A stretch of 64,000 bases of DNA from Argentina anserina. Its lineage: Eukaryota > Streptophyta > Magnoliopsida > Rosales > Rosaceae. The stretch lies in contig NC_065874.1 in NCBI RefSeq assembly GCF_933775445.1, positions 4,111,001 through 4,175,000 of the forward strand. Reading direction: 5' to 3'. Both the position numbers and the translations under genes were made by a program. The notes under the pieces were generated by a model that saw only the letters and a list, made by a program, of their open reading frames with translations, was not told the origin of the DNA and searched no databases. This document shows, in pieces, positions 11,566-23,135 of the stretch; positions within the stretch are counted from its first letter, which is position 1; the number at the start of each line of letters is the position of its first letter.

Positions 11566-12145
11566 TGTTGCTCAAAAGCTTGCGTATCTAAGTGTCTCTC
11601 TTCTGTTTTGTCCCACGTGATCTATTCTTGCACCTTCACCCTCACTGTATCCTGATGATTTTCAAATGTTTTGCTGCAGAATCTATTGATAAAAAGAGCT
11701 CAAAGAAACCCTAGTTAATCTTGCACATCTGTGTTCTAATCTGTTATTGATCTATGTGTGATATGCTTTGCTGGAATTTTCTCTTTTTATCACAATTTAT
11801 TGCTTCCACTTGTAACCGAGTATATTCTTGTGTGAATATCTTTTTCTCTCTGATTTCTCGGCATTTATGATTTTGTGCATCTATCAAAGGTTTTCCTGTC
11901 TTTCTAGAAGCGTCTTTTGCATTGGTTTAGGAAGTGCATTGATTCTAGAATTCTTTTGATATTCTGCTAGGGTTTGAACTTGATCCGTTTTTGCTTCTAT
12001 ATAATTCTTTGATCTAGTTCACAATTCTTCATTCTTTTTCGCTCTCTCTTCCTTGTCAGTTCTCATATTTTTCTCTAAGTGTGCAGGTATATCATGGTGC
12101 GCTCTCATTATCCTTCACGTACTGGTGAAACTTGACCGTTTGAGT

Positions 12146-12622
12146 ATGACGGAGCGTCGTCGTCTCATTGATGATGCTGTGTGAGATCATGATATTTCTT
12201 CCTCTGGTTTTGAGATTCCTCCAGTCTTGCCATTTCCTCCTCCTTCATCTCATGAGGCTACACCTCATGCTGCACTTTTGGCCTCTCTCTCTCGGCTTCA
12301 GATCTCTCAAGACTTTTATGCTGGCCGTATGGAGAGACACTACTCTATGTTGGATCGTGCTGTTGGTAGGCTAACTGTGGCGATAGCTGTCCTTACAGAT
12401 GCTATTCTCGACACTCCTGGCAGGCACCGTTCTCCCTATGGCTCTCGTTCTCCCTCTCCTTCTGTACTATCTCCTCGGGTTTCTCCTCGACCTTATGGTT
12501 CTTCTGGTTACTTATCTTCTCCTCCAGCCGCTGGATGCAAGATCTGGAATGATGCTATCCGGCGTGACGAGGACAAGAAGGCTCAGGAGGCCAAGACTAG
12601 TAGCTCTGGCTGGGGTAATTAG
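12146..12622 (+). pseudogene. Third frame of the copia element (env-like position, degraded)
   Basis: A frame of about 158 codons between pol and the 3' LTR, opening at the ATG at 12146 and interrupted by a TGA at 12182-12184 before running to a TAA at 12620-12622. The product is Pro/Ser-rich (PPVLPFPPPSSHE near the start, repeated S-P-R-P near the end) with a helical Ala/Leu segment in the middle. Some Sireviruses carry an env-like or other gene here. I see no clear transmembrane segment, so the 'env-like' label is by position only. Confidence 0.5.
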
Positions 12623-12634
12623 CCTGCATACACC

Positions 12635-12643
12635 AAGGGGGAG
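12635..12643 (+). promoter_or_regulatory. Extra polypurine tract copy 2
   Basis: AAGGGGGAG immediately follows the third frame. It is identical to the copies at 11557 and 12982. Confidence 0.6.
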
Positions 12644-12980
12644 AAAACTGTTGGTCTCAGCAGCAGCAGTTTTAATTTATTTTTCTTTGAACTCTTGCCA
12701 TTTTATTTTTGCTTGAACAATTTTATTTTTGGTTTGTAAGTGCATAAGCACAAACTTGTTTATTTTTATGCGGCTGTTTATTTTATTTGTGTCTTGCTGT
12801 CTATGATCTTGTCTGTTAGTTCAAGAATATGATGGTCACTGATTCTTGATTTCTGTACAGACACTTTTGATTCTAAACATTGGTTTGGTTTCAGAGGTAT
12901 GAGAGGCATTCGTATCTTTAGTCTATCTTGGTTCTGTAGGTGTTTAAAGAAAAATAACTTATGTTGTTGTATGCAAGGCC

Positions 12981-12990
12981 AAAGGGGGAG
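12981..12990 (+). promoter_or_regulatory. Polypurine tract (plus-strand primer)
   Basis: AAAGGGGGAG followed by AT, then the LTR start TGAAGG at 12993. This is the expected position for plus-strand priming and independently fixes the LTR 5' boundary. Confidence 0.88.
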
Positions 12991-12992
12991 AT

Positions 12993-13229
12993 TGAAGGTA
13001 TTCAGGTTTGGCTCTTCATACAAGCTGCAACTGATTTCGGCTTTTCTTGTTTTTCTCTACAGAAGTTGAATTATCATGCTGTTGTGTCTTGCTCAACAGG
13101 TGAAGCTCTAAATCAATATTCTCGAAGTATCAGTCTAGCAACACTTGTGTGTTGGCTTTTTTGTTTCTGGAGATCTCATAGCTATTCAACTGTATTGAAT
13201 TAGGTTTGTGATTACCTAGCTTAGTTCAC
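12993..13229 (+). repeat. Truncated 3' LTR (LTR2)
   Basis: The first 237 bp of the LTR, differing from LTR1 at about two positions, then an abrupt switch after 'cttagttcac' into the 78-bp left-flank copy. The junction has no exact microhomology, although both partners carry 'agttc' nearby. Confidence 0.93.
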
Positions 13230-13307
13230 CGGCCATTAATTAGTTACTCTATTTAGTCAATGCCGTTTTGTATCTGAATCAGATTCATATCAGATGGAAA
13301 TATATAC
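13230..13307 (+). repeat. Second copy of the element's left flank
   Basis: Identical to 5138-5215 and ending in the same TATAC (13303-13307). It joins truncated LTR2 to complete LTR3. Confidence 0.92.
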
Positions 13308-13768
13308 TGAAGGTATTCAGGTTTGGCTCTTCATACAAGCTGCAACTAATTTCGGCTTTTCTTGTTTTTCTCTACAGAAGTTGAATTATCATGATGTTGT
13401 GTCTTGCTCAACAGGTGAAGCTCTAAATCAATATTCTCGAAGTATCAGTCTAGCAACACTTGTGTGTTGGCTCTTTTGTTTCTGGAGATCTCATAGCTAT
13501 TCAACTGTATTGAATTAGGTTTGTGATTACCTAGCTTAGTTCACTGTTAAGTTAAGTTGTTCAGATCTGCACAAGTAAGCTTTGTGTGCTTAGTAAAGAG
13601 ATTCGGTTTAATCTCTACTTGTGGATGTAACAATCTTGATATCATAGTGGATTATTGTGTGTGGACTACAATAAAGTCTCGTAGTGATTTCTTTCTGAAA
13701 AGGTTTACACTGTAGTCAACAAATTTGTGTTTAGCTCTTCTTAGTTTTTGTTCATCTGTTTACTTTTA
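13308..13768 (+). repeat. Complete LTR (LTR3) in solo-LTR configuration
   Basis: 461 bp, the same length as LTR1, bounded by TATAC on both sides (13303-13307 and 13769-13773) and by the original left flank on its left. Taken alone this is exactly a solo LTR at the same insertion site. Confidence 0.92.
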
Positions 13769-13773
13769 TATAC

Positions 13774-14921
13774 GTATACTTATCGATCATTCAATATTGA
13801 TTGCTAGCTCTTGGCGAATGAGGAGATCGATATAGGATATAACGATATATTCGAAGTCGCTATTCATGCATGCTTCTAAAATTTTCAATGTGGTTCGTTT
13901 TATCTGTTTGGTAGTTGGTACTACTATCTCCATTCAAAGTTAATCAAACATTTCTATTTTTCACGTTTTGCGAGAGGAATTAAAACTGAGAATGTTAGCC
14001 GCCTATTGGCTCGATCGACGAATTTGTAATATAGTAAAGGTACGAGGATTCGTTCAATATAGTCGAATTGCTAAGTAAATGAGAGAAACTGATATCCTTT
14101 TTTTTTTTTACTTTCAATCCTCTCGATCAATATCAACGTACGTTCTTGGCGGAGAATGCATGCCGATCTTTGTGTGGGATATTGCAAGTTATATCAAGGT
14201 AATTATTCACTCTCACCTCCTCAGAATACTAAATTATGTGTTCCTATGTATGGCAGAATTATTCTTTCCTTAGAGTGAGAGTAATTAGATATACCAAGAT
14301 ACGATGGACGAGGTTTAAGTATAATAATGGAGACGATCAATGTTTTGGCGTGGATCGGTCGCTATCAATTACAGAGATTCTACGAAACCCTTAGCTAGCT
14401 ATGATAATATGATGATATATGCATGTGCTTTCCAAAAATTTTATCAGTAATAAGTCAAGTTTATGTTCAGTTTACGTAAGACTAGCCAGGAGATGCAGTG
14501 CATGCATTCTCATAAAGTCATAATTAGCTAGCTACTACCTGGCTAGATTCTTCAGTTGATATATATCAAGTCTATTCCTGTATATTTATGTTTTTCTTTA
14601 CGTTCTGTGATATATATTCATTGAAAATGTATCGCTTGAAATTCGAATGAGTAACGGTATTGAGTAAGAAACTTTAAGGAAAAGTAAATGTGGATCGAAT
14701 GGCTTCTCATCCTTGGTGATAGATTTTTACCTTTTTCCTTGCAGAAGAAGGAGACGGCTTCTCCACAAGGGCTCACTTATACTACATTGCTCATATATCT
14801 ACACAGGCACCTCCTACGTACTATTTTCTACCTCTGCCTGCAGCTAGCTAACTGAGAAAGTCGATCGGCTGATCAGTTACATTTCCCCTCTTTGCAAATA
14901 GATACAAGAATATGCTTATAT
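13774..14921. other. Intergenic, no supported gene
   Basis: AT-rich DNA downstream of the copia insertion site, with many short 'gctagc' and 'atatat' words. The 64-codon open frame at 14079-14273 has no domain signal and I do not support it. Confidence 0.4.
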
Positions 14922-15280
14922 ATGGTGACCATTTACAGAAGCTCGGTGATCGGAAAGCGTCTGATTGAGACTTTGGAAGAGATGCTTAAGAAGGGAACTC
15001 TCATCGCCGAACTTGCCTTTTAGGTTCTACTCCAATTCGACTCTTCTATGGCTCAAGCTTTCGAAACCCGAGTGAGAAACAAAGTTTCCATCAAGGGAGG
15101 TCTACATACTTAATTATTACAGTTTCTGCAACCATGTTTGGAACTTCTCCGTGCACAATGCTGTGGTCAGGTACCAGTCTACCAGAGCACTACCGGCGCC
15201 ACCGTCGAGGATCGGAGAACGCTGACCGCCTTAATATAGTGGCATGTGACCCAAAAATGCCGACTGATCCGGAACCTTAG
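14922..15280 (+). pseudogene. TFIIA gamma (small subunit) pseudogene
   Basis: Remnant of the general transcription factor IIA small subunit, which joins TBP-DNA complexes in the nucleus. Reading from the ATG at 14922, frame pieces match the family in order: Y-R-S-S-V-I-G-K-R-L-I-E-T-L-E-E-M, then V-L-L-Q-F-D-S-S-M-A-Q-A-F-E, then V-S-I-K-G-G-L-H-T, then (shifted) F-C-N-H-V-W, and finally (shifted again) L-N-I-V-A-C-D-P-K. A TAG stands where the family has a Gln ('AELAF' then stop at about 15021), another stop follows 'GLHT', and at least two frameshifts break the rest. About 105-110 codons of family length are represented. No introns are obvious, which suggests a processed copy, but no poly(A) is visible. 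Confidence 0.75.
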
Positions 15281-18185
15281 ATTATCAAGCTCATGAACTC
15301 TTGTTCACACTGAACTTGTCGTGGATGCAATATAAGGAGCAATCCAAGTATGTGTACGTGTTTCTGTGTTTATTCATAATTCATTTGTATCCATAGCTTG
15401 GCTGCAGAAGCAGCTAGCGGTTTTGGTTAATCTTCTCTTCGTTAATTGTTATTGGTTGCTACTACCTGAAAAACGCCACATGCAATAATTATTTTTGCAA
15501 CTACCTTGCTGCATATGCCCTCATGGTATGAAAATGTGAAGAATTGTCACTTAATAAGAATGACTAGTGTTTTATAAGTAATCAACAAGATTGACAAGAC
15601 GAACATATTTTATGTGGTACTCCAACTTGGATGTATTATACTTTACGAATAAGTTACAAACATTAGTGTCATGAATTAAACAAATTTACTTGTTAAGATA
15701 TTGGTGGATGATAAATGATGTATAAATTGGGGTTTTAACATGCAAACTCGAAGCTCATGTTTAGCAAAACTAGATTTTCTATCCATCAGCATGTCCCGTG
15801 CGTACTCCTCCGGCCGTCAATATAAGCCGGGGTAGGGCTGTTTGTTGATTTCTTCATAGAAGTTTTTCAATAGTTAGAGAATGATGAGATCAACAAAGTT
15901 TGTGTTTAATTTTATTTCGCGGGCATATTTAAAGATAGATTTTTTTTACAAATTATCAAGATAACATGAATCATCTTATTATTAGGTACATATTGGATGT
16001 GTGTATTGGATGATTATTGTTTCACCAAATTCAAAATAAGTCTACATATTTGTGTCATAAATTAAACAAACTCGCTTGTTAATATATTGGATGATTATAT
16101 GGTGCAACTCCCCTAACTGAAAGTCCCCATTGAACAATCAGCCATGCTAAGTAATCATCTTATCAAATGCAACCCATAATCTATTATTTTACGTAAGATT
16201 AGCAGCACTACTGTTCATTTGGGCTGGTCTGTTCATTTGTTGTTTTTGGGCTTTAGTGTTTTGTAATATCATGTTACTGTGATACTGTCCTTATTGTGTT
16301 ATATTCTTCTTATATTTACACGTTATAACACGGGAGATAAAATCTCATGCACAATTTTGAACGAGAGAATGACGTGATTCATCGTCTATTCGACTCTTCC
16401 ACCCTGATAATAATTTTTGATTAGTTACTTCCAACGCGATTGCTTCTTTAGCCTCTTGAATTTTTGATATTGCTTAAGGACTGCTCTAATAAGTATAGTT
16501 CATAACTTGTAAGTTATAAATGAGCATACCAGGGTTAGGACTCCACATTTTAGTGTTTATGTTGGGGTACTCCACCTGGTTTCATACTTTGAAATAAATT
16601 AATTTACCTAGCCAGCCTAGGTAATAGTTATTGTGTAGATTGTCATTCTTCAACAGATCATACAATTCTTTCTCTTGTGCTAAAAAAATTGTGTTTTTTT
16701 TGAAAGAAAACGGCACAAAGACATGACCATAATCACCATATGATCTCATGTCTTAGAACTCTCATTGCAATTCTTTTATGGACAAAAAATCTCTCATTGT
16801 AATTGAGAAAATCCTACATTAAGGCATACAATTTAACTCATACCATCAATTTCCATGGTAATGAAAAATAGAAAACACTAAAACAAAGACCAAATCAGTT
16901 ATTCTCCCATCCCACACCCCTCAGGCCCTCATGCAATTACCCGATCATTATTTTGTCTTATTTTTCCTGACTAGTTACACTAGTGTCTGCTTTACATCCA
17001 ACCATAAAAATAATGGTATGGCCAGGAATATCACATGTCACTCATGACCCCATATGACTGAATATATTCAAATCATATCCTGAATCCACCTAACCCCCAA
17101 TCAACTTATTCAAATAATTCATTAATTCTTGACTTTGGTTAAAAAATCAGCTCCCAGGTGGCACTTTAGTGACTTAACAAAAACTTACATATTACACCGT
17201 GAGTCGGTCACTAATTAATTCTGAAAATTAATGTTCAACTACAATACAAACACAGTAAAAAATAGATTAATAACATTAAATGAGTATATCATATGGAATA
17301 TGTAGCAGATATATATAATAATTTCTCTTCAGAAACCTAATAAAATACAAGAGTTTTAAGACAATTTATTAATTCATGCAATTATTTGAAGAGAGTCACG
17401 TAGTAAATAATTTAATTTACATTAAAGATTGAAAACAAAATAGAAAGAGTCTCCTCACTATTGGATTTACATCTAAGGATGTGATTGAATATGGGTTTCA
17501 TAATCAACTAATTAATGTGTGAACAGTATTGACTAACACGACTCATAAAATTGGAGTCACGTTTACACAAGTATTTCTTACACATCTAACTTCACTCGTA
17601 AGATTAGAGTCACGTTCACACACAAACAAATCTTACACATGTAACATGTCTCATAGAATTATATTCTATACATATGTATACACTCTCTTCCAATAAAATT
17701 ATTATACGTACACTTGATATGACCTAATTAGATGGTTGAACAAACTCAATATGAACCAAAAATTAAACATGACATATAAAGAGAAAAAATGCTAAATTAA
17801 AAAAGGTGTCATAATTCCACACCACACACTAACCCTAAAATCTTAAATTTGTTTCCCACTCTTCACTACCAACAGTCCATAGTTCAGACGGATTGAAGAA
17901 CCCAACACATCCACATCAAGATCCCACACCCCCTACAAAATGCCACCACTTGCATCAAACTGGGACATCTCCTATCCCCAAATTAAAATAGAACCCTAAA
18001 ACCAAACCCACAGAATCTGATTACCCATCAATCTATGATTCACCATTTTCTTCGGAAATCCCAATAGGATTCCCCTTTACCAGTCCCACAAAACACGCTT
18101 TATCACACAGAGACCAACATACATAGTTAATTTGGGTCTTCTAGGAGTACGATCTGTCTTTCTGAGACAACCTCAGCAATCAATC
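15281..18185. other. AT-rich intergenic region with diverged short duplications
   Basis: No gene is supported. Two diverged copies of a segment of about 65 bp (around 15650-15715 and 16035-16100, sharing 'aattaaacaaa' and 'cttgttaa.atattgg') and a diverged tandem pair near 17539-17645 (sharing 'agtcacgtt.acaca' and 'cttacacat') point to old repeats. The last 300 bp, rich in C/A, are the probable promoter and leader of the gene starting at 18186. Confidence 0.5.
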
Positions 18186-19739
18186 ATGCCGTCAGGCGCT
18201 AAGAGGAGAAAGGCCGCCAAGAAAAAGAAGGAGAACGAGACCCTTAACCTAACCAACCCTCAAGGTAATAACTTTGGCCTCATTCATGCATACCCTTTTG
18301 GATAATGGATTGATTCTACACTTACCCATGTGAAAAAGCTGATTGCTTTTTAAGGTTTTGAGCTTGTTGTTTTGTCAATTTGTTGTGTTGGGTATGTTTG
18401 GTTTTTGTTGTTTTAGCTTGAGATTGATTGAGATTGTTGTGATTGAATCTGGCTAACCATCTGCCGGTCAATGATGTTTGAGCAGTTGGGTATATATGAT
18501 TAGCTGAATTGTAGTTGAAACTATTGAGTATGATGTAAAGATTTGATTTTTTTATTGTTTTTGCTTTGAATTTTCTTGATGGGTAAATGTTGTTAGAGTA
18601 GCTAGCTGAGCTTGATTTGATTGAGACTTTTGATTGAACCAAACTATATACAGGAGATGAAGGGAAATCGAGGGATGAAAAAGGAAGTGATAGTGGTCAG
18701 GTTGGCTCTAAACATCAAGCTAAAGAATGGAGACCAGTGGCTAAAGATAAGTCTGTAGATGGAGATTCTAGTGATGCAGAGGCTGTACGGAAAGATGGTG
18801 TTGTTAGAATTGAGAGGGACTCGAAGGAGGGTCCCAAGAGCAATAAGAGTGCCGGGTCTGGAAAGGAATCAAGTAAAGCTTCGAGCAGTAGCAGTAGCTG
18901 TAGCAGTAGTAGTTCAGACGATGAGTCTCATGTTGTTGACAGGAGAGGGAAGGAGAAGAGTGATGCTAGTGTTTCAGAGGTAAAACCTGCTACTGTCTCA
19001 GAGACAAAACCTGCTAGTGTTTCAGAGGAAAAACCTGCTAGTGTTTCAGAGGAAAAATCTGCTAATGTTTCAGAGGAAATACCTTCTAGTGATCTAGTTA
19101 CATCTGTTGATTCTTTACTAGCAGAAGTGACTCACTCTGCTGGAGATGCACCAGCTAAGAAGCCTACAAGTTTAGATGCAGAGAAGACCCTGTCATTTGG
19201 TTCTGATAAGCCTGTAACTTCTGAGCCCGAGATGACGGTTCACCTTACAGAAACTACTCAAGTTGACGGTCTAGTGATCTCTGGTACAGTGGTAAAACCG
19301 TCGCTGAATAATGGTTCAGAGAAATTGTTGCCTACTGGGGATCCAGAAAGTTTGACAGATTCTTTACCAGAAAAAATCGAGAGTATGGTGACTCCTATGC
19401 CAATTGAGAATGGCAAAGCATCTCCAAGTGCGGCGGAATCTGTATCTAAAGAAAATGGGAGTAAAGTATCGCCATCATTAGATGTTTCTCCCTCTCAAAC
19501 TAGTAATGATGCTGGATCCATTAAAGAGTCCAATCCTCCAGAGTATTCTGAAAGCCAGGTATATATAGCACTTTATTATATCACGTTATTGCAGCTTCTT
19601 TTACCTTGACAGTTGAATGCAACTTTCTTCATTGCTCTTTATCCAGCCTCTAGTAGCTCCTGCCCCACGAGTGGTGGAAAAAACTTCTTGGTTTGGTTGC
19701 TGTGGAATTCTGGATGTGGTAACAGGTTCAAGGAGATAA
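18186..19739 (+). CDS. Lys/Ser-rich protein of unknown function (MPSGAKRRK-type)
   Basis: Three coding exons: 18186-18264, 18654-19558 and 19647-19739 (358 residues; phases fit at every junction). The N-terminus is strongly basic (MPSGAKRRKAAKKKKE) and looks like a nuclear or nucleolar localisation signal. The middle is low-complexity: a serine run near residues 82-95, then a short tandem repeat of about 9-10 residues (P-A-S-V-S-E-E-K and variants, near 19000-19080). The C-terminus 'EKTSWFGCCGILDVVTGSRR' is compact and differs from the rest, with a Cys pair. I recall the opening motif in unnamed plant proteins but know no function. The protein is probably largely disordered. A 3' UTR intron is likely (19746-21227). 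Confidence 0.8.
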
Positions 19740-19745
19740 ATTCAG

Positions 19746-20129
19746 GTTAGAAATTTGATACCAATTGCACAACTTTAAATAGAGTTGTCTTGCCTGTTAT
19801 TTATATTTTTAACATTTCTCTGTAGTACTTTGATATACTCATAGTGTATTGTTTGTCCATGTGTATTTGGAAAAAGCTATGAAATTGTAAGGGGTTTGGA
19901 TGTCACATGAATGTCATAATTGTCCAAATGCTAGGCTAATAATGCTTCGGGTATGTTACATCTAATAGGTGTTGCTTTGCTTGCAAGCCAGTTGTTGTTT
20001 ATTTGTTAAGTTCCACTATGTTTGTTTTATTCTCTGGAACATAACTCCAAAAAGTAGTGATATCTATTTTAGTAGATGTAGAAGATAGTATATATGAACA
20101 CATATATAAATATGTAGTGCAAGCAAGAA

Positions 20130-20174
<45 letters not shown>

Positions 20175-21227
20175 TAAATCTGGGACAACTGGATAAAGTT
20201 TCTTGTCATACCTCGAGTGCTTGGAAAATAATGGTTTGGTGTATGCTCTTTCTTTCTTTGCTTTCTCACATTTGTCAGTTCCTCATTAACTAGCAAGTCA
20301 TGAAGGTGCAATGCTAGTGAAATTTCATAGTTAAGTGCTGGAATTGTAGACACTGGTTGTCATGAAAACTTGGTGGATATCTTTCTCATGAAGGCTTATG
20401 GGCGAGTTATGTGCGGCTTGTTATGTACATTTTGGATGGAAATTGTGTTGTATATCACTATATTGTGTTCATTTTAAATTAAGGAATTTAGTTACAATCT
20501 AGGTGGCTGTCCCACTATAGGGTCTGGGCAGTAAAGTCGTTATGTCTGCATACTGTGGATACAGTGACTTGTAACGATTAAGTTAAAGATGCAGTGTAAA
20601 GTTTACCTTAATTTGGTGAGTAAGGTACTAAGGTTAGAATTCCAATAAGTTTTTGGCCTTTGGGCTTCAATTCTGGAATATGATTTTTGGGGTGGTTTGT
20701 GGTTTGAGGACTGAAAATGGCTAATAGTGAGGACGATTATGGATACAAGAACGATTGGGAGAGGATTACAGGGATTAAATTATCGGAAGCAGAGAGAACC
20801 AATAGGTTAGGCTTCATAAGAGGACCTTTGGCATGAGTTTAGGGTTTCTGTTTGAGTTAGTGGTAATAGATATAGAAATCCAAGAGGGCTTTGTTTAAAT
20901 CAGAATATATTGTCTGTTTGTTAGGAGCACCGTCTGCAGTTTTTGTGCACATACTTTGATTGCGCTTGTGGGAGTCCATATATGCCTTGTCAAATGGGTG
21001 GCTTGAATATTGTCTGTCTTCTTGCTTTTGGATATTGTTTGTCTGTTTATTCGTAGATTGTACCTCAATATGTCACTGTAGATTCAATTGAACTACAAGG
21101 TGGACTGCTCAACTTAGTGCCAGCATTGAAGGATATGCAATATCTTAAATTTGACTTAACAGTTTAAGATTGTAAGACCTTTCAAACTGAATGTTGGCTA
21201 ATTTTCTCAAGATTTCCTTTGATGCAG
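19746..21227 (+). other. Probable 3' UTR intron of the MPSGAKRRK-type gene
   Basis: A donor (CAG|GTTAGAA) lies six bases after the stop codon and an acceptor (GATGCAG|GATCC) at 21227. The next roughly 300 bp could be the terminal 3' UTR exon. The intron includes a CT microsatellite and no open frame of note. Because the stop is less than 50 nt from the junction, nonsense-mediated decay would not be expected. Confidence 0.5.
20132..20171 (+). repeat. (CT)n microsatellite
   Basis: About 20 uninterrupted CT units inside the putative 3' UTR intron. Confidence 0.95.
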
Positions 21228-21897
21228 GATCCAAGCATGACGGTTCAGTCAGACTCTTTGAAGCTTGTGAAGTGAAAAATCGGGTCCGCAAAATTTATGA
21301 TACCTTATATGTCAGTAGAACTTCGAGTTTCTTCCCTCCCCCCACAAAAGAATAATGGGCAAGAGGCCTCCTTTGGTACATCATCTTAAAAGTTGTGGTT
21401 ATAGTTTGAGGAATAGTAGGCAGCTGAATATATACAGCTTTACAAACTTCATATCTTGTTTAATTTTGCAGAATAGTTTCTTTTGACATTGTAGGGAAAT
21501 GAACGACCTTAAAATTGCAATTTTTATTAGTATGAATATTCTGGTGTCCTAGATCATTGATCATGGTTTTTTTTCCTAAATAATACTCATTGCTGCCCCC
21601 TTCCGGCAGTGATTAGCTTATCCTTGGCATTTGAACATTTATGAGCTATAGCTACATTGGCTGACACCCAAACATTACTCAACAATCAACATATTTATTA
21701 GCTTCTGCTTCAAATCCATCAAGGTAAAAGAATATTCACAAAAATGTAAACGAAAATGTAGATTGTATTTTTGTGCATCCCTTGACGCGTAAGCCATACC
21801 AATCACACCATTACACACCAACACTACGAAGGGTAAGATAAACAAAAGAATGCAAACGCAGCACACCCAGCACCAAAGTGACTCAACTTTTCAAAGA

Positions 21898-22666
21898 TCA
21901 TCTTGATGCAGAGCCATAGATGGCTGCTATATAAAGAAGCTGGGTCGCTGAAAGGATGATTAAGAATGCCTCCATTGTCCTCTGCAAAAAAAGGTTAGAG
22001 CAAGTATGCTTCAGTAAGTGATATCCGGAAGAATGAGAGTACTCAATATTGTTGCTTCGAATCTTACCAGACGGGCATTTCTAATTTCGAGCTCTATCTC
22101 CTTCCAAGCAAAGCTGCAAGATGTACTTATTAATATAAGATGAAGAGACCATGTGATCTTGAAGGGTCGTTAAAAACAGGCAGGGAAAACAAATGGAAAG
22201 AGTAAGGTACCCCATGGCGAGGAGAGTGAGAGTCCATGCAATGGTAGCAGCTGCGGCCGCAGATGGCAAGCTTTCAGATGTCCAAGAACGAAGATGGTTG
22301 AGTCCAGCAATGGCTGAAGCAACACCAACAACTCCGGCGATCAAAGCAAATGTCACAAAGAATCCAGTAGCAGCATTTCCCATTGGGAAGTATATGGGTG
22401 AGAAGTGGGCAGGAAGATTGAAATCAGCACCTGCAATCGACATGTCACTCCATGTTAGTGTCACTAGACCTTGTAAGCTAAAACTGTCAAGGGATGAGAA
22501 ACAAAGAAGCGAAAAAATGAGGATTCGAGAAGTTTTTACCAATAATGAAACCATGGTCGATTGCTCTATTCATGGCCCAGCCGCCGATTCCTAGCACAAT
22601 GACATACATGCAGAAATTCAGAACCAAAAGCAAACCAGCGACAGATTTCATCTGCTGACCGGCCAT
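21898..22666 (-). CDS. PM19L: AWPM-19-like (PM19) membrane protein
   Basis: Four exons on the minus strand: 22540-22666, 22211-22430, 22068-22113 and 21898-21981 (158 residues, all GT-AG, phases consistent). It belongs to the AWPM-19 family of plasma-membrane proteins, which accumulate with abscisic acid, seed dormancy and dehydration; some members are reported to act in ABA transport. The sequence has four hydrophobic helices, the signature 'GADFNLPAHFSPIYFPMGNA', 'FFVTFALIAGVVG' and 'SWTSESLPSAAAAATIAWTL'. After the last helix 'KEIELEIRNARL' is followed by a final helix. Length matches the family. The TATA box near 22745-22755 fits the start at 22666. No ABRE (ACGTG) core was seen within the short upstream stretch read. 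Confidence 0.95.
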
Positions 22667-22744
22667 TTCTGTAAGATCAAAAGCTGTTGAAGAAAAGGGT
22701 TTGTAGTACTTGTTGTCTGTAACATGTTAGGGAAAGAGAGAGTC

Positions 22745-22755
22745 TTATATAATAA
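22745..22755 (-). promoter_or_regulatory. TATA box of the AWPM-19-like gene
   Basis: The minus strand reads TTATTATATAAG, about 85 bp upstream of the ATG. Confidence 0.6.
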
Positions 22756-22908
22756 AGGGTGTTTTTGCGTGAAGGGTTTTGGTTCTTTCCTTGCCAAGGA
22801 TGTTTGGAATTCCTAAGGCTGTGTGGGGGTTGTAAAGGGAAACTGATGCTTCATGATCAAGGCAAGCCAAGAAAAAATGCCAGATTCTTACTTGCTTCAC
22901 ATTTTGAA

Positions 22909-22935
22909 GTCTTCTTCTTCTTCTTCTTCTTCTTC
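22909..22935 (+). repeat. (TTC)n microsatellite
   Basis: About nine TTC/CTT units upstream of the AWPM-19-like gene; on its coding strand this is a GAA repeat. Confidence 0.9.
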
Positions 22936-23135
22936 AGACCTGCGTATCAAAGTATTTTAGACCAAAGTATTGGTGTGTACTTAGGTACATAAAAATAATA
23001 ACTTGATTAGGTATTGTAATATCCCGAAACTTTCACAATAGCTCTTTTTACGAAAATAACTTGATTTCATAATTTAAAGAGAAGTTTGGTTCCAAAATGA
23101 ATCAACGAGCAAAGAGTAAATAGAATCCAAATCGC

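Larger units (their letters stand above)
5216..13229 (+). mobile_element. Ty1/copia (Sirevirus-type) LTR retrotransposon
   Basis: Order: 5' LTR (5216-5676), tRNA-Met-type primer site, gag with coiled coil and CCHC knuckle, protease, integrase, reverse transcriptase and RNase H (protease before integrase before RT, as in copia), a 2-kb spacer with a degraded third frame, polypurine tract, and a 3' LTR truncated at 13229. Sirevirus assignment rests on the gag type, the long 3' spacer, repeated AAGGGGGAG tracts and the RNase H region. The frames are broken: an in-frame TAA in gag, a frame change near 7222, another near 8110-8150, and a catalytic residue lost in RT. The copy is therefore non-autonomous now. 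The LTRs differ at only 4 of 461 positions, which implies recent insertion. Confidence 0.95.

Noticed and set aside
12146..12622. Genuine retroviral-type env gene
   Set aside because: No signal peptide or transmembrane helix is visible and the frame is interrupted; only its position suggests such a role.
22193..22594. 133-codon plus-strand frame
   Set aside because: It is antisense to AWPM-19-like exons 1-2.
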